DNA from: Xenoacremonium recifei
Taxonomy: Eukaryota; Ascomycota; Sordariomycetes; Hypocreales; Nectriaceae
Assembly (NCBI GenBank): GCA_012184525.1
Contig: WOFQ01000032.1
Span: 62,001 to 126,000 of the forward strand
Length of the DNA stretch: 64,000 nucleotides
Reading direction: 5' to 3'
Both the position numbers and the translations under genes were made by a program. The notes beneath the pieces were generated by a model. It did not search any database. It was given only the letters and a program-made list of their open reading frames with translations, and was not told the origin of the DNA. Positions within the stretch are counted from its first letter, which is position 1. The number at the start of each line of letters is the position of its first letter. Of this stretch, positions 1-10,282 are shown in pieces.

Positions 1-572
1 TCAACCCGCTCTCTTTTATCTGCATCTTGGTAGTATGTATCGACAAGACAATAGCCGGTCCACCGGCGGCCATCCATACCGGTAATGAGAACAGATACTT
101 GGGCTTCGCAAAGATAGTCGTGGTGCGTCGCGCTCAAGGTGGTGCCTCCGAGAAAGCCGACGTCAATCACCTTCCTAAGGGGGTTATGATGCGATTGGAA
201 ACGCGCATCGCAGGGTTTCGTAGGGGATCGCGTGGAAACCCATGAGTAAAAGGCCAGATCGAAATAAAGTGAAAATATGGGGAATCCATGAGGCTGTTGA
301 TAAACCATTTCGTTTGATACTTGATCCACGTGATGATGCATGAACTCTTACCTTAGTGTAGGTCCCAATCCGAGACTTGAAGTCTATGTAATTGTGGAGA
401 GTGTCACCCAACTCAATAACATGACTTTGTGGAACTGTTGCCATGAGCGCTGCCGCTCCGTAGCGGTCAAGGTCCGTGATATATCTAGCATCTAGTCAAA
501 AATGGATAACGGGAAGAACATCTTGTGGCTTCCTACATTAATCGGCGGTCCGCATTGAGCATGGTTGATGTC
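1..572. other. Gene-poor left edge
   Basis: No reading frame here has recognisable protein character, and no splice pattern, tRNA or repeat was seen. It may be the 3' flank of a gene beyond the left edge or downstream sequence of the doubtful minus-strand frame that ends at 573. Confidence 0.4.
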
Positions 573-1289
573 TCAATCGATGAGTTTTCGTGGAATCGCT
601 ATTGACGGCATCAGCGAGTCCAGGCACTGGGGGGGAGCGGACCAGGAGCTCACCTTTTCCTTCAACTTTAGATGGAGTCTCCGTGCGTCGAGTGGCCCAT
701 AGTCTCCCAAAGAAACAGACTGTGTCCCAGTATTTTCTCTGTCATCGATCAAACAAGTGTACTTCTTAGAAACCGAGGGGTTGTTGGACTGCAGCTCCGC
801 AAGTGTGTTTCGAGGACAAAAAGATTCGACTAATCTGGCTTGATCGGTTCGTCGAAGCTCGTTGTCAAACTTTGTCATGAAGCAATAAGCCAGGCTATCT
901 TCTTTGGGATCGAAATCAGAGCCAATGTATGCCTCATTCTCAGTCAATATCTGTTGGTCAGAGGCTTCGATCCGTCTGCTTCTGGAATAGGGTCGTTCGC
1001 GGCGAGAGGTCTTTTGGTGTGTCATAAACTCTTGATTTTGCAGGCGCTCACTTCTCCTGTAGACATTTTCCACAGTGCGGTCTCCTGTGATCCGGGCTGG
1101 CTTGTAACGTCTCTTCCTCCTCTTCCTCCTAGCTTTTCCGATTCCCGGTCGCCCAGTCGGAGTTGTCTCAACTGTTTCCGATGGCATAACCCTGTCTCTG
1201 CAAAGATCGTTGTACTGCCGGGTTGGGTGAACTGGGGTGCTAAAGCCCGCAGTTGCATCCATGCCTGGTAGAGGTTGCTGAGCGATCAC
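573..1289 (-). CDS. Doubtful hypothetical protein, basic (238 aa)
   Basis: An uninterrupted minus-strand frame of 238 codons; a second in-frame Met lies ten codons into it. The predicted protein has a strongly basic stretch around residues 50-65 (KARRKRRKRRYKP, which looks like a nuclear localisation or DNA-contact patch) and a mixed polar central part rich in Arg, Glu and Asp. No family is recognised and no introns were needed. The frame is longer than expected by chance and its composition is protein-like, but the opposite strand also has a 143-codon open frame over the same place, so this could be fortuitous. Nearby sequence is gene-poor and offers no functional context. Confidence 0.3.
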   Translation of the reverse strand: MIAQQPLPGMDATAGFSTPVHPTRQYNDLCRDRVMPSETVETTPTGRPGIGKARRKRRKRRYKPARITGDRTVENVYRRSERLQNQEFMTHQKTSRRERPYSRSRRIEASDQQILTENEAYIGSDFDPKEDSLAYCFMTKFDNELRRTDQARLVESFCPRNTLAELQSNNPSVSKKYTCLIDDRENTGTQSVSLGDYGPLDARRLHLKLKEKVSSWSAPPQCLDSLMPSIAIPRKLID

Positions 1290-3398
1290 GTGGAAAACAA
1301 AGAATGAAAGATCTGGGCCGGTAGGATAAGACTTGGAGGCTTGGCTCGCTCATGATGCAGAATGAAGCGATGAAACTTGAGACTGAGCTTGCAAGAATTT
1401 TGCAAGTGGCAGCCCCGACCGAGGGAATACATGCATACAACAAACCTTATAACCTTTTCGAGTTTTGTCTTGACTCATCGGACATAGTCGGGTAAGGCAC
1501 TTGGTCCCGTGTCATAGCCCGCAGATTCGTTGTGGGGTTCAGATGCCTTGCATTTGCCTTGCTAGTTGAGGCCTTACACTGCGCCCCCTTTAGCATCGTG
1601 CCTTTGGATTTTTATTCCCCGTAGGAGCCCAACGCCTGTCCTTTTGCTTAACCGCCAATGACTGTCATATTACTGCTCCCCTTTGGATCCTGGATCAAAT
1701 CAGAGAAGCCTCGATATGCTCTTGTGATGCCTTGCCCACCAATCAATCGGCATCTCAAAGTGCAGTACGGGCAGTGTTGGGCAGCAAGCCCCTTTGGTCG
1801 GGTCGTCTCAACAGCGTCGGGGTCAGCACAATACGTGGCAAGTGTTACCATAACGAAATCCGGATTCTGGCGTCGCACCGCCTCCTAGCACTTTCAACGA
1901 GATCTAATCACGAGGTCTCGACCATTTACAGCGGTGGCTTGTTTGTACGTTGGTGACACTTGTGTTCAATCAGAGCGACTAGCTAGACGCGTTTGCGCTA
2001 TAGTGTCACGTTTGGCAATGTGCTCAATCTTTGAGATAGCTGCTATTCACGAAGGCGCAGTTGAACGTCTTCTATGTGCATGTGATGCTGCTTGGGAGCG
2101 CCGGGAGCCCTGGTCGTCTGAGCCGTTGTCCTTGATGTTCTGCATAGGTTCGGGATCCCGCCAATACATGCGTGCGCAGTACTCGGTGGGGTACGGATTA
2201 CTGCTAAGCCTTCGTGCACGCAAGCAATGTTCCTACGTACTGCAGTGCTACAACATTTCGCGTTACAGGATACATGTGAGACAAGTGCTATACTAGAAAG
2301 GTAGTAATTTACCGAGATATGAGTCTGATCTCATACGGTGCCCACTGCCAGGACGACACATGCACGGGAACTCATATCGTCGTTCATGACAGGGCTTCCT
2401 GAAACCGGGCTGCCGGGTGTGTTATCTGATACCCTTATACCATTATGCAACCGTATGTCATCATGACCCTTGGCTGACTTATAGCCATTACACTGGAAGT
2501 CCTCAAATTGAACCAATCCGTAGAAGATCCCTGTACAAGCCTTCTTCCACACAACTACGAGTGAATGAGAAGCATGAACTCTAAAGACAAGTCTCCTACA
2601 GATCAAATGCATAGCTGAACGTAGTCCATGTGATCCAGCTACCACCCGAAACAAAACTCCATTCATGTTGATCATAGATGACATTTTACTCCACGAGGAT
2701 ATCTGCAAACCCGACCACGGCTGGGCCTCGTTTAAGAATCTCGCTTGTTTTTTGCTCACGCACACTCAAACCCTCACCACCCAGATCCCTCTTCGCGCGT
2801 CGCCTCGATCTTCACTTCATAGACCTCGTCCGTTCCCGCGACCGTTACGCTCTCTTATTCTCGGACCGTCTTCTTTTCCACGGAACAATATGGGCATCGA
2901 GGCGTTCCGCATCCTGGGCAGTTGGCGACTGATACACGCATTCCACTGGTAGGGCAACAACAGCATGACCAGATGAAGATAACACGTTTCTTCGGGGGAG
3001 CCTAGCAACCAGGTTAGATGAAGTTCCTGGCTTGGCTCGGTGAGCCACTTGGATGGTAGCCCGCTTGAACTTGACACGTACTAGCTGATAGAAAGGGATG
3101 CCTGATGAATACCTGTTGTCGCTTATATTATCGTACTTCGTGTCATCGTTCGATACGGCGAATGTCGATCGTTGGTGATTCGTGTCGCTGTATACACTAA
3201 CCATTATTACTTACAATTGAAATGGAAATGGGGAGTTGACTTCACCTTTTTTGGCTTATGATATAGCTATTAAATCAAGCTTGGGAAGTACAAACTCCAG
3301 CACTGTATTGAGCAATGAAGCTCTTGCTTGCACGAGGTTGGTGGACGTACGACCGAATGCTTCGTGACAGGGGCGAAAATGACCTTAAGGGAGGCAAT
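1290..3398. other. Gene-poor stretch with a promoter/start-codon stub
   Basis: Short open frames of 60-144 codons occur on both strands, none protein-like. At 2740-2886 there is a long pyrimidine-rich run of the kind that precedes transcription starts in filamentous ascomycetes, leading into ATG at 2890 in good context (acaATGggc). The frame closes after 20 codons and nothing downstream on the + strand continues it by splicing. It may be a truncated gene start. Confidence 0.3.
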
Positions 3399-3671
3399 TG
3401 TCACGCCCCACAACGGAACAGCACGTTGACGAAGCGGTGCTGATACACGTGACTATGAAACACGTGATAGATCACCATTCTTAATAGATTACCGTAATCT
3501 ATAATTACAGGCCCGTTCACTCCTCGATAGCCGCCCAACTCTGACACTTATTATTCTCTGATTTCACTTTTTAACTTCTTTTATCATTTCACAGAGCTTA
3601 GAGGAGTTTCTAGATATACATCACTGTGGTTTCTTTTGGTAGGGAAGGCCGCCAAACATAGTTGAGAACAA
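3399..3671. mobile_element. Possible solo LTR (about 273 bp)
   Basis: The segment begins TGTCACGCCCC, a start seen in many fungal Ty3/gypsy LTRs, and ends near AACA(A). It is bracketed by the five-base direct repeat GCAAT (3394-3398 and 3672-3676), as expected for a target-site duplication. Inside are AT-rich stretches and two CACGTG boxes. Against it: the strict TG...CA ends fit only if the 3' end is placed one base earlier, which breaks the five-base repeat, and no internal retrotransposon coding is present. Candidate only. Confidence 0.3.
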
Positions 3672-3865
3672 GCAATAAAGCAATACATTTGACAGTAGAC
3701 CCTAGATTCATAGCCCGCCTCTTCATTGAGGTGTCCACCAAACTGATTTTGGAATGAAGCAGATGACTACTTGTTAACGCATTGCACGCAGCTGTCCAAT
3801 ACATGCGTATAATATGCATTTATCTTTATAGAGACACCACAGAGAAACGAGACAGTCGAGACAGC

Positions 3866-3920
3866 CATAGTTCAACATCCATAAAGTGCATCGTGCTATC
3901 GGTACTTACCTCCCCAGCAG
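3866..3920. repeat. Dispersed repeat, copy 1
   Basis: CATAGTTCAACAT.CATAAAGTGCA followed by TCGGTAC.TACCTC..C.GCAG. The same two blocks recur in the same order and orientation at 9556-9653, where about 48 extra bases separate them. This copy lies just beyond the 3' end of the aldo-keto reductase gene. Confidence 0.5.
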
Positions 3921-3949
3921 ACTCCAATGACTCTAACCCGTCCACACTA

Positions 3950-5294
3950 CTAGGAGGCTTGCCAGGGAGCAGTAAGGTCGCCCTTGTGCGCTTTTATGGC
4001 CTTCTGTGGTGCGACATAGTCAAAGTAGCCCATCATGGGCAGAATGTTAATGTCGTGCGGCCCCAGGATCATGTTCTTCGACACACTCATAAACTTGTGG
4101 GGGAATCCAATGTCAAACTCGTAGCCCTGTTCGATCTCCTTCACGTCTTCGGCAGTCAAATCCAGGCTCAGAGCCTCAATGTTTGCTTTAAGATGCTCGA
4201 CCTTGCGGCCACCAAGAATGGGAAAGATATTAGGGGTCTATACACTTGGTTAGTCTATTAGTCACTTGAAACACGAACGAAAGCGTACCTTCTGCAATGC
4301 GTAGGCCAAGGCAACGCTGGTGATAGGAACATTGTGGCGCTTTGCCACGACGTCCAGAACTTTTGAGATAGCCTCCTCGCGGCCGATTCGAAATGGCGGG
4401 GGCACATTACGGCCACCCGCTTCAGTTGTATCGGTTGACTTGAATAATCCACCGCCAAGGACTCCAAATGGCATCAGTGCCATTCCCTCGTCCTTGCACA
4501 TCGGAATCACTTCACGCTCGAGGTCACGCTCTTGCGCGGAGTAGCGGCCTTGGTAAATCGAGAAGGGACGGAGACCATTCTGACGTGCGTACGCATTGGC
4601 CTTGGTGACGATCCAGGCCGGCGCATCACTGATTCCGAGGTACAAGACTTTGCCCTGGTTGACGAGGACGTTGAGAGATTGCATCAGCTCAGGGATCTCA
4701 GTTGCGTAATCCCATGCGTGAACGAAGAGCTGAGCGACGATTTATTAGCAAATAGGACTTGGATATTAGAGATGATAGAAGTTCTCACGATATCAACATA
4801 GTCAGTCTGAAGTGACTCCAAGCTGCTGCGAATAGACATGTGCAAACTCTTGGAGCCTGTGCCGCCAAAGTTGCTTTGCTGGACAGGGTGACCGGCCTTG
4901 TAGCTCATGGTATACTTGGTTGCGATAACCATCTCTGCTCGACGACCGGGCGTCTTTTTCATCCACTCGCCAATCCACTGTTCGCTCTGGCCACCATGAT
5001 AGTTGTTTGCAGTATCGATGAAGTTACCACCGAGATCGTAGAAGGCGTCCAACAGGTCAAAGGCACCCGCCTTGGTCAGTTCGCCCATGAATGGACTCCA
5101 GGCATCGCCGATGCCTTGGGAATTATGTCAGTCAGTCCGCATACTAGTGTGACCTTCGAGAGGCTGTGGTGGAGAAGGGAGTACTCACTCATGCCTCCTA
5201 GACACAATGGGCTAACACGGATTGAAGCCGAGGGCGCCAAGAGACGGTGTCTACCAAGCAGACTCTTGGGAGGGTTAGGAGGAGGAAAAGCCAT
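3950..5294 (-). CDS. Aldo-keto reductase, norsolorinic acid reductase / aryl-alcohol dehydrogenase type
   Basis: Four exons on the minus strand: 5294-5189, 5114-4789, 4729-4289 and 4237-3950, giving about 386 residues, the usual length for the NorA/StcV and yeast AAD group (AKR9). All three introns (74, 59 and 51 bp) have GT-AG ends and keep phase. Visible motifs are the N-terminal SPLCLGGM strand, FIDTANNY (catalytic Asp and Tyr), IATKYTM (catalytic Lys), LFVHAWDY (His) and LGISDAPAWIV. These define an NADPH-dependent cytosolic reductase of carbonyls, commonly aryl aldehydes; the actual substrate cannot be read from sequence. It is transcribed away from a short-chain dehydrogenase 603 bp upstream, with a Zn2Cys6 regulator beyond that, so shared control is plausible but inferred. 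Confidence 0.93.
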
Positions 5295-5896
5295 TGTGAA
5301 AATGATATGGACTTCTAGATGATTGGCCGATATTAATATGCAATTGTGAAAATAAATGTGTGATAAGATTGTCTTGATCGATATGCTAATTGTTGAAGCA
5401 TGAGGGGTTGGTGCCCTTTATACTGCAATTAATAAGGCACTCGCTCTGCCTACTCCGCAGGACTTAAGAGATGACTCGGGATTATGACGTTCAATTCCAT
5501 AATCAACATTTGTCACGGCTGTTTGCTTATTCAATCTTGCACGTTTCGTCGACAATAATGTGTACGATTCACATTTCCCGCGCGGCTTTGTGTGGTTCCG
5601 TTCTAAATGTGTCCTTTCCCTTTCCTCATTGAGAATCCCGCGCGGTGTTTTGGCTGATCATCCTCCTCCGTCCCGCTTCTGGCGGGGGAGGCCCCGGAGC
5701 CGGCTTCCGGGGCGGGCCCATTCATGTCCGGAGCGTCTAGGCTGGGCTCCAGGCAAGGTTCTGGTGGGAAAGGTGACCTTGCCTTTCTCCCGGGTCATTC
5801 CCTTTTTTTTTAATAGATAGTTGCTTTGATATTATTGTCCTTTCCATCATTATAGCACATGCAGAAGTGGCTGGCATAACGCAGCAACTGATTCCG
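5295..5896. promoter_or_regulatory. Divergent promoter between AKR and SDR genes
   Basis: A 602-bp region separates two start codons pointing away from each other. It must contain both promoters. Its right half holds the GC-rich hairpin element described separately at 5672-5811; the left half is AT-richer and shows no clear named motif. Confidence 0.55.
5672..5811 (+). other. GC-rich multi-hairpin element ending in T9
   Basis: Three perfect inverted repeats follow one another: CCCGC/GCGGG (5672-5676 with 5682-5686), GCCCCGGA/TCCGGGGC (5691-5698 with 5706-5713) and AGGCAAGGT/ACCTTGCCT (5751-5759 with 5776-5784). A run of nine T lies at 5803-5811. Base composition is sharply unlike the flanks. 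It could be a structured Pol III-type transcript, a remnant of a small mobile element, or a structured leader of the SDR mRNA. No tRNA A/B box could be assigned. Confidence 0.35.
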
Positions 5897-6990
5897 ATGT
5901 CGACAATCACGAAAACCATCGTTGCAACCGGTTGCACCTCGGGTTTGGTGAGCAAAAATTGCTTCTAGCCTCATGATGAAGACAATGCATTTAGTACTGA
6001 CATTTTCTGGGGTTATCTAGGGCTTTGAGGCTGTTAAGCAATTGCTCGCACAAAGCCAGCCGTACAGGTTCATTCTCGGCGCGCGAGATGTCAATGCTAC
6101 GCAGGCCGCCTACAGCAAGCTGCAATATGACGGCAGCAGACACAATTTGGTCATCCTGCCCCTCGAATTGACCAATTTGCAGACGGTCAAGTCCTTTGCA
6201 GCTCAGACATTGGAGAAGCTAGGACCGGAGCCCATCAACTATCTGCTACTCAATGCTGCCATCGCTCGTGGCTCGGATGGTGGTCCTGGACCGAATGGCT
6301 CGCAATGGAGCCATTCATACGTGGTTAATCATCTGTGTGAGTATTCCGCACTCTCAAGGGTACTTAATGCACTGATAGACGTCACAGCGCAACATTACCT
6401 CATGCATCTCCTGCGGTCAAAGCTTGAGGCATCCCGATCCCGCGTTGTGGTGGTGTCTTCAGGTGCCATCAGAATGGTCGCGGATACTGGTAAGCCCGAG
6501 TCGCCATCCAAACACCAATAACATGGTCTGAATACATACTGACCCAGAACCTTCGACATCAATAGTGCACCTTGAAGACGGCGTCAAAGCCAGTTCCCAG
6601 ACACCTCTTCTCCAAATCTACCCAATGACCAAGTTGATCCAGCTCCTTGGAGCGCATTGGTGGCGCCGGGAGCTTCATGGAGTCTGTACAGTCGTTGCCG
6701 TATCCCCAGGATTGATTCCAGGCACCGGACTGGGCCGCTATTCAAAGCCAGGCGACCCAGCGCCGCCGGCAAACATGGCCGGGGCTAAAAGCATACAAGA
6801 GGGTGCTCGGAGCATCCTGACGGCTTTCACGAGGGACGATTTCCCCCAGGACCCAGATCAGATCCTCTTGACAAGTTGGGGGGAATGGTGGCCTAAAGAA
6901 GTATACGGACTGACCCTCGACAAGACGCTGCAGGACAAGTGGTGCCCAGGAAAGGACGTGATTGAGATTGAAGGGGGTTTAGTTGCGTAG
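5897..6990 (+). CDS. Short-chain dehydrogenase/reductase (SDR)
   Basis: Four exons: 5897-5947, 6021-6336, 6388-6489 and 6548-6990, about 303 residues. The first exon is small (17 codons) but restores the complete Rossmann glycine motif TGCTSGLG across the 73-bp intron, which fixes the start at 5897. Further SDR landmarks are LLLNAA (NNAG-like structural motif), VVVVSSG with the catalytic Ser region, and YPMTK (YxxxK catalytic pair). Downstream, VSPGLIPGTGL matches the usual PG motif. The layout resembles the WWOX/retinol-dehydrogenase-like fungal SDRs; the substrate is unknown. It lies between a divergent aldo-keto reductase and a downstream Zn2Cys6 regulator on the same strand, consistent with a small redox unit, though this is inference. 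Confidence 0.92.
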
Positions 6991-7474
6991 ATGGGTTGTT
7001 GAAAGCTACGGCTATTAACTGCATGCTTGCTTTACATAGTTGCACTTACACAGATAGCCTACTCGCTTCTTCAGGCGTAAAGGCTATGGCTCAAAGCTAA
7101 AGTTAACCTACACCTCGAGAAATCTGAACGTACATACATAGGAAGTTTTCTTGATAGCATGACGCTCCTATTAGACGCCCAATGCGAGGCCTATGTCTAA
7201 TTATCATCTTAACACCGGAAGAGACACAGCTTCGGGTACAAAATCCCACCTCGTATGGGCATTTACTTGGTGACGGAGATAAGCCCCGGATGTTTCATTC
7301 AGCGCCCACACACGGAATTAGTGCTTCTGTCCGGCGCCAAGCCAACATCAAAGCTTCACCACGACCTCTATCTTCATTCTCCCCATGTTTTTCATTTTCC
7401 GCGCGCTTTTTCCAGGGCCCACGCAACTCGCGACACCATCATCTGCCACTATCCCACAACCAGAACCAGTTGAA
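6991..7474. promoter_or_regulatory. Spacer and 5' region of the Zn2Cys6 gene
   Basis: This stretch carries the 3' end of the SDR gene and the promoter of the regulator. The regulator's frame is open upstream to 7385, where an alternative ATG occurs. No specific operator was recognised. Confidence 0.4.
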
Positions 7475-9289
7475 ATGGCGCCGGGTCGAAAGTTGGGACA
7501 AAGCTGCTGGACATGCCGCCTCCGTCGCAAGCGCTGCGACGCAGCCAAGCCGATCTGTGGAAACTGTGGTGCCCTGGACATCCCTTGTCACAGCGGTAGG
7601 ACTCGGCCGTCGTGGATGGACGGAGGCGCCGGACGAAAGCACATGTCCGATACTATCAAGCGGAGAATCAAGGAGAACGCTCTTTTGCGAAGAGAAAAAC
7701 GCCAGCTGGCTGGTCGTGAGGATAATCTGCCGACATTGCTTGACGATGTGGCCATTTCTGCGACCAATTCCGCTTCAGCGCCCTCGCGCTCAAGTGAATC
7801 TGACAATGGATTCCAGTCAGAGTTGCCTTTGCCATCTCACGAGTCGCCAATCACCGCACCTTCGTCCATCTCTTCCTCATCCTGCCGCTGGTCAGGCGTT
7901 CCTCTCCAAGCCCCTGCCAAGGCTGAGCTTGCTTGGGTGATGATCTACCTAGACTACGTCTTCCCTTTCCTCTTCCCCTTCTACCGACCATCCCTATTGG
8001 AGACAGGTCGGCAATGGCTGCTAGGCATGTTATGTGAGAACGAAGTCTCTTTCCACACGGCCGCCAGCCTCAGCTCATATTTCTTCTCGCTTGTTCCGCA
8101 GAGCGAAGGCCGGGAGATGCATCCAAGATGCAAAGCTGTAGTCTGGCAGAAGCTGATCGGGCAGATGGACGTTGCTGTTCAAACGATTCACAATAATGTC
8201 GCGGTGATGAGCCAAGGCACACATGAACAAGTAAGCTCGCTGACAGATAAGGCGAGACTTTTCGAGGAGATTGCACAACTTCTCATCGTTCAAGTCACGG
8301 TACACAGAGACGTGGAGTGGGAGATTCATCTGGCCCCAGCCGTGGCGCTTTTTGATGAGATGTTCACAGTCCATGGACTCAAGGCTTCGTCAGGGGAGCT
8401 ACCTACACCCAGTCTTGCTGTACTTCTCAGTGCTATGCCATCTCTACAACGCCCGGCTCCTTCCCCCGAGCACAAGCCTGTTCCACACACGCCCGACCAG
8501 TCCGCCTTGGCTTTCTTCGTATCGCTTCTGCTCTTTATCGACATCGTGGCTAGCACGTCTCTCGGCAAGGCTCCTGACTTGCACAAATACCACTCCAGCT
8601 TATTGTCCGCTCAAAGCGAAGAGGAGTGTCGGATACGATTGGAGTCGATAGTGGGCTGTCAAAATTGGCCGCTTCTTGCCATTGGCGAGATATCGGCGCT
8701 CTGTGCGTGGAAACGCGAAGCTAAGCATAGCGGAACTTTCTCTGTGTTGGACTTGGTCAATCGGGCAGGGCCAATATCCCAAGCTTTGGACAGCGGCCTC
8801 TGTAATCTAGACAACAACCCTCCCCGTGCTGCAGTCAACGGGAATCGCACCACCCGCCGGCTAGAAGGCTATTACAGTCGACATGACCGGAGCATTGACC
8901 ACACCTCCATCGCCAACGTCACTCGTATATGGGCGTATACGGCGAAGCTTTACCTCAGTGTTACGCTCTCAGGCTGGCAACCAAAGTCTGCCGAGGTGCA
9001 GCAGAGTGTTGCCAAGGTCCTCAGTTTACTACAAACCATCGATTCACCGGCTCAATTGCGGAGTCTATCTTGGCCGATCTGCGTTGCAGGTTGCCTTGCA
9101 CTGCCAGAACAAGAGGATGAATTTCGGCGTGTTGCCGATGAAGTAGGTGAGCTGGCCGAATTTGGGACGATCGAGAAGACGGTCCGTATCATGGAGGCGG
9201 CCTGGCGTTCTAGGGACATGGTTGATGGGGATGGGTGGGATCTGGCTTCGTCTTTGAACATCCTTGGCTCCTCTGCGTTGCTCATCTAG
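7475..9289 (+). CDS. Zn2Cys6 transcription factor
   Basis: A single open frame of 604 residues from ATG 7475; the frame also opens at ATG 7385, adding 30 residues. I prefer 7475 because it places the zinc cluster close to the N-terminus and sits in good context (gaaATGgcg). The binuclear cluster is C-x2-C-x6-C-x6-C-x2-C-x6-C (CWTC, KRC, PIC, GNC, IPC) at roughly residues 11-37, followed by a basic linker with possible coiled-coil character. The rest has the helical look of the Fungal_trans_2 (PF11951) middle region, including the block around FPFYRPSLLETGRQWL. It is a nuclear DNA-binding regulator. Position next to the SDR and AKR genes suggests it may control them; its own binding sites (CGG pairs) were not located. 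Confidence 0.93.
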   Translation: MAPGRKLGQSCWTCRLRRKRCDAAKPICGNCGALDIPCHSGRTRPSWMDGGAGRKHMSDTIKRRIKENALLRREKRQLAGREDNLPTLLDDVAISATNSASAPSRSSESDNGFQSELPLPSHESPITAPSSISSSSCRWSGVPLQAPAKAELAWVMIYLDYVFPFLFPFYRPSLLETGRQWLLGMLCENEVSFHTAASLSSYFFSLVPQSEGREMHPRCKAVVWQKLIGQMDVAVQTIHNNVAVMSQGTHEQVSSLTDKARLFEEIAQLLIVQVTVHRDVEWEIHLAPAVALFDEMFTVHGLKASSGELPTPSLAVLLSAMPSLQRPAPSPEHKPVPHTPDQSALAFFVSLLLFIDIVASTSLGKAPDLHKYHSSLLSAQSEEECRIRLESIVGCQNWPLLAIGEISALCAWKREAKHSGTFSVLDLVNRAGPISQALDSGLCNLDNNPPRAAVNGNRTTRRLEGYYSRHDRSIDHTSIANVTRIWAYTAKLYLSVTLSGWQPKSAEVQQSVAKVLSLLQTIDSPAQLRSLSWPICVAGCLALPEQEDEFRRVADEVGELAEFGTIEKTVRIMEAAWRSRDMVDGDGWDLASSLNILGSSALLI

Positions 9290-9934
9290 ACGTCGAGCTT
9301 GTCATATATACGTTGTGCCTGCAATTACTGGAACCAACTTGCATTTGATCAAAAATGCGTCAGACAGAGCTACGATGGTGCCGGACTTCGAGGAAGTGCG
9401 AGGGATTGGTCTGTATACGCATCCACAACTCCAGCAATAGGAAGTAGGAGCACACGACTTGAACGAAAATGGCCTAATTCTCCCTTTTATGAACATATTC
9501 GATTAATTATTGGACGATTTGCTGCTCCTTGCCCTCCAATAACACGTAAGACGGTCATAGTTCAACATGCATAAAGTGCACGTGACTTATGCCGGAGGTG
9601 GCACTTATGCTGTGGCGGTGCCCCGGACTGTCGGTACGTACCTCTCCGGCAGGACCCCGAAGCGGCTGCCCTGGCATGCATCGTCATTGTTTCGCCGCTC
9701 CATCCCAGAATCCATCACGAGCCCCCCTGACTGCAACCCTTCGATCTCCTCCATTCCACCAACGCCCTCACTCTCCGTCGCGCCTGATCCCCGAACCGCC
9801 TTACCAACTGCGAAGACCGTCTTCCCACGAATTCTCTTACATCGCACAACACCCGCCGCGCCGACCCGAGACACTCCCTCGAGCGCATCCTCACCCCAAT
9901 CTCGAACCTCGGACTCATCGCCGCCGCCGCCACC
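9290..9934. promoter_or_regulatory. Intergenic: repeat copy 2 and SFT1 leader
   Basis: It contains the second copy of the dispersed repeat (9556-9653) and then a C-rich, CT-rich leader (about 9700-9934) that runs into the SFT1-like start codon with a CACC before ATG. Open frames across the leader reflect its C-rich composition rather than a second gene. Confidence 0.45.
9556..9653. repeat. Dispersed repeat, copy 2
   Basis: It matches 3866-3920 in two blocks: CATAGTTCAACAT.CATAAAGTGCA (24 of 25 positions identical) and TCGGTAC.TACCTC..C.GCAG. About 48 bases containing a GTGGC/GCCAC-like direct pattern separate the blocks here and not in copy 1, so one copy carries an insertion or the other a deletion. 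Confidence 0.5.
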
Positions 9935-10282
9935 ATGTCCGAGGCCTACGAGCGCGAGCGCCAGAACAACGCCCGGCTTGACGAGCTGTCGGCTAAGGTG
10001 TCTGCCCTGCGGGGCGTCACCATCGATATCTACGACAATGCCCGCGCGCAAGATGTCATCGACAATACCGTGCGTCCCTCAGCTACCTACCTACGAAGAC
10101 GTTGTCGCTAACTCACTAGCCAGTCCGAGACGTTTTCCTCCATGACGACCCAGATGAAAGGCTCTGCAACACGCCTCACTCGAATGGCCGCTTCGGGGAA
10201 CAAGGTCGCCATTCTTAAGCTGTCAGGCATCGTAATCGCGGTGTTCTTGGTGCTTTATTACGGTCTAAAGTTGATCTTCTAA
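9935..10282 (+). CDS. SFT1: Sft1/Bet1-type Golgi SNARE
   Basis: Two exons, 9935-10069 and 10124-10282, separated by a 54-bp intron with a CTAAC branch site, encode 97 residues. The protein has the build of a small Qc-SNARE: a short polar N-terminus (SEAYERERQNNARLDELSAK), one SNARE helix with heptads running through LSAKVSALRGVTIDIYDNA to MKGSATRLTRMA, and a C-terminal membrane anchor (about residues 78-95, LSGIVIAVFLVLYYGLKLI). No room is left for another domain. Length and layout match yeast Sft1 and Bet1; the VTIDIYDNARAQ segment favours Sft1, which mediates retrograde traffic within the Golgi. Assignment between Sft1 and Bet1 is from memory of the families. Confidence 0.85.

Noticed and set aside
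840..1271. A 143-codon + strand frame over the doubtful 573-1289 gene
   Set aside because: No protein-like pattern; the minus-strand frame is longer and richer in charged residues, though itself uncertain.
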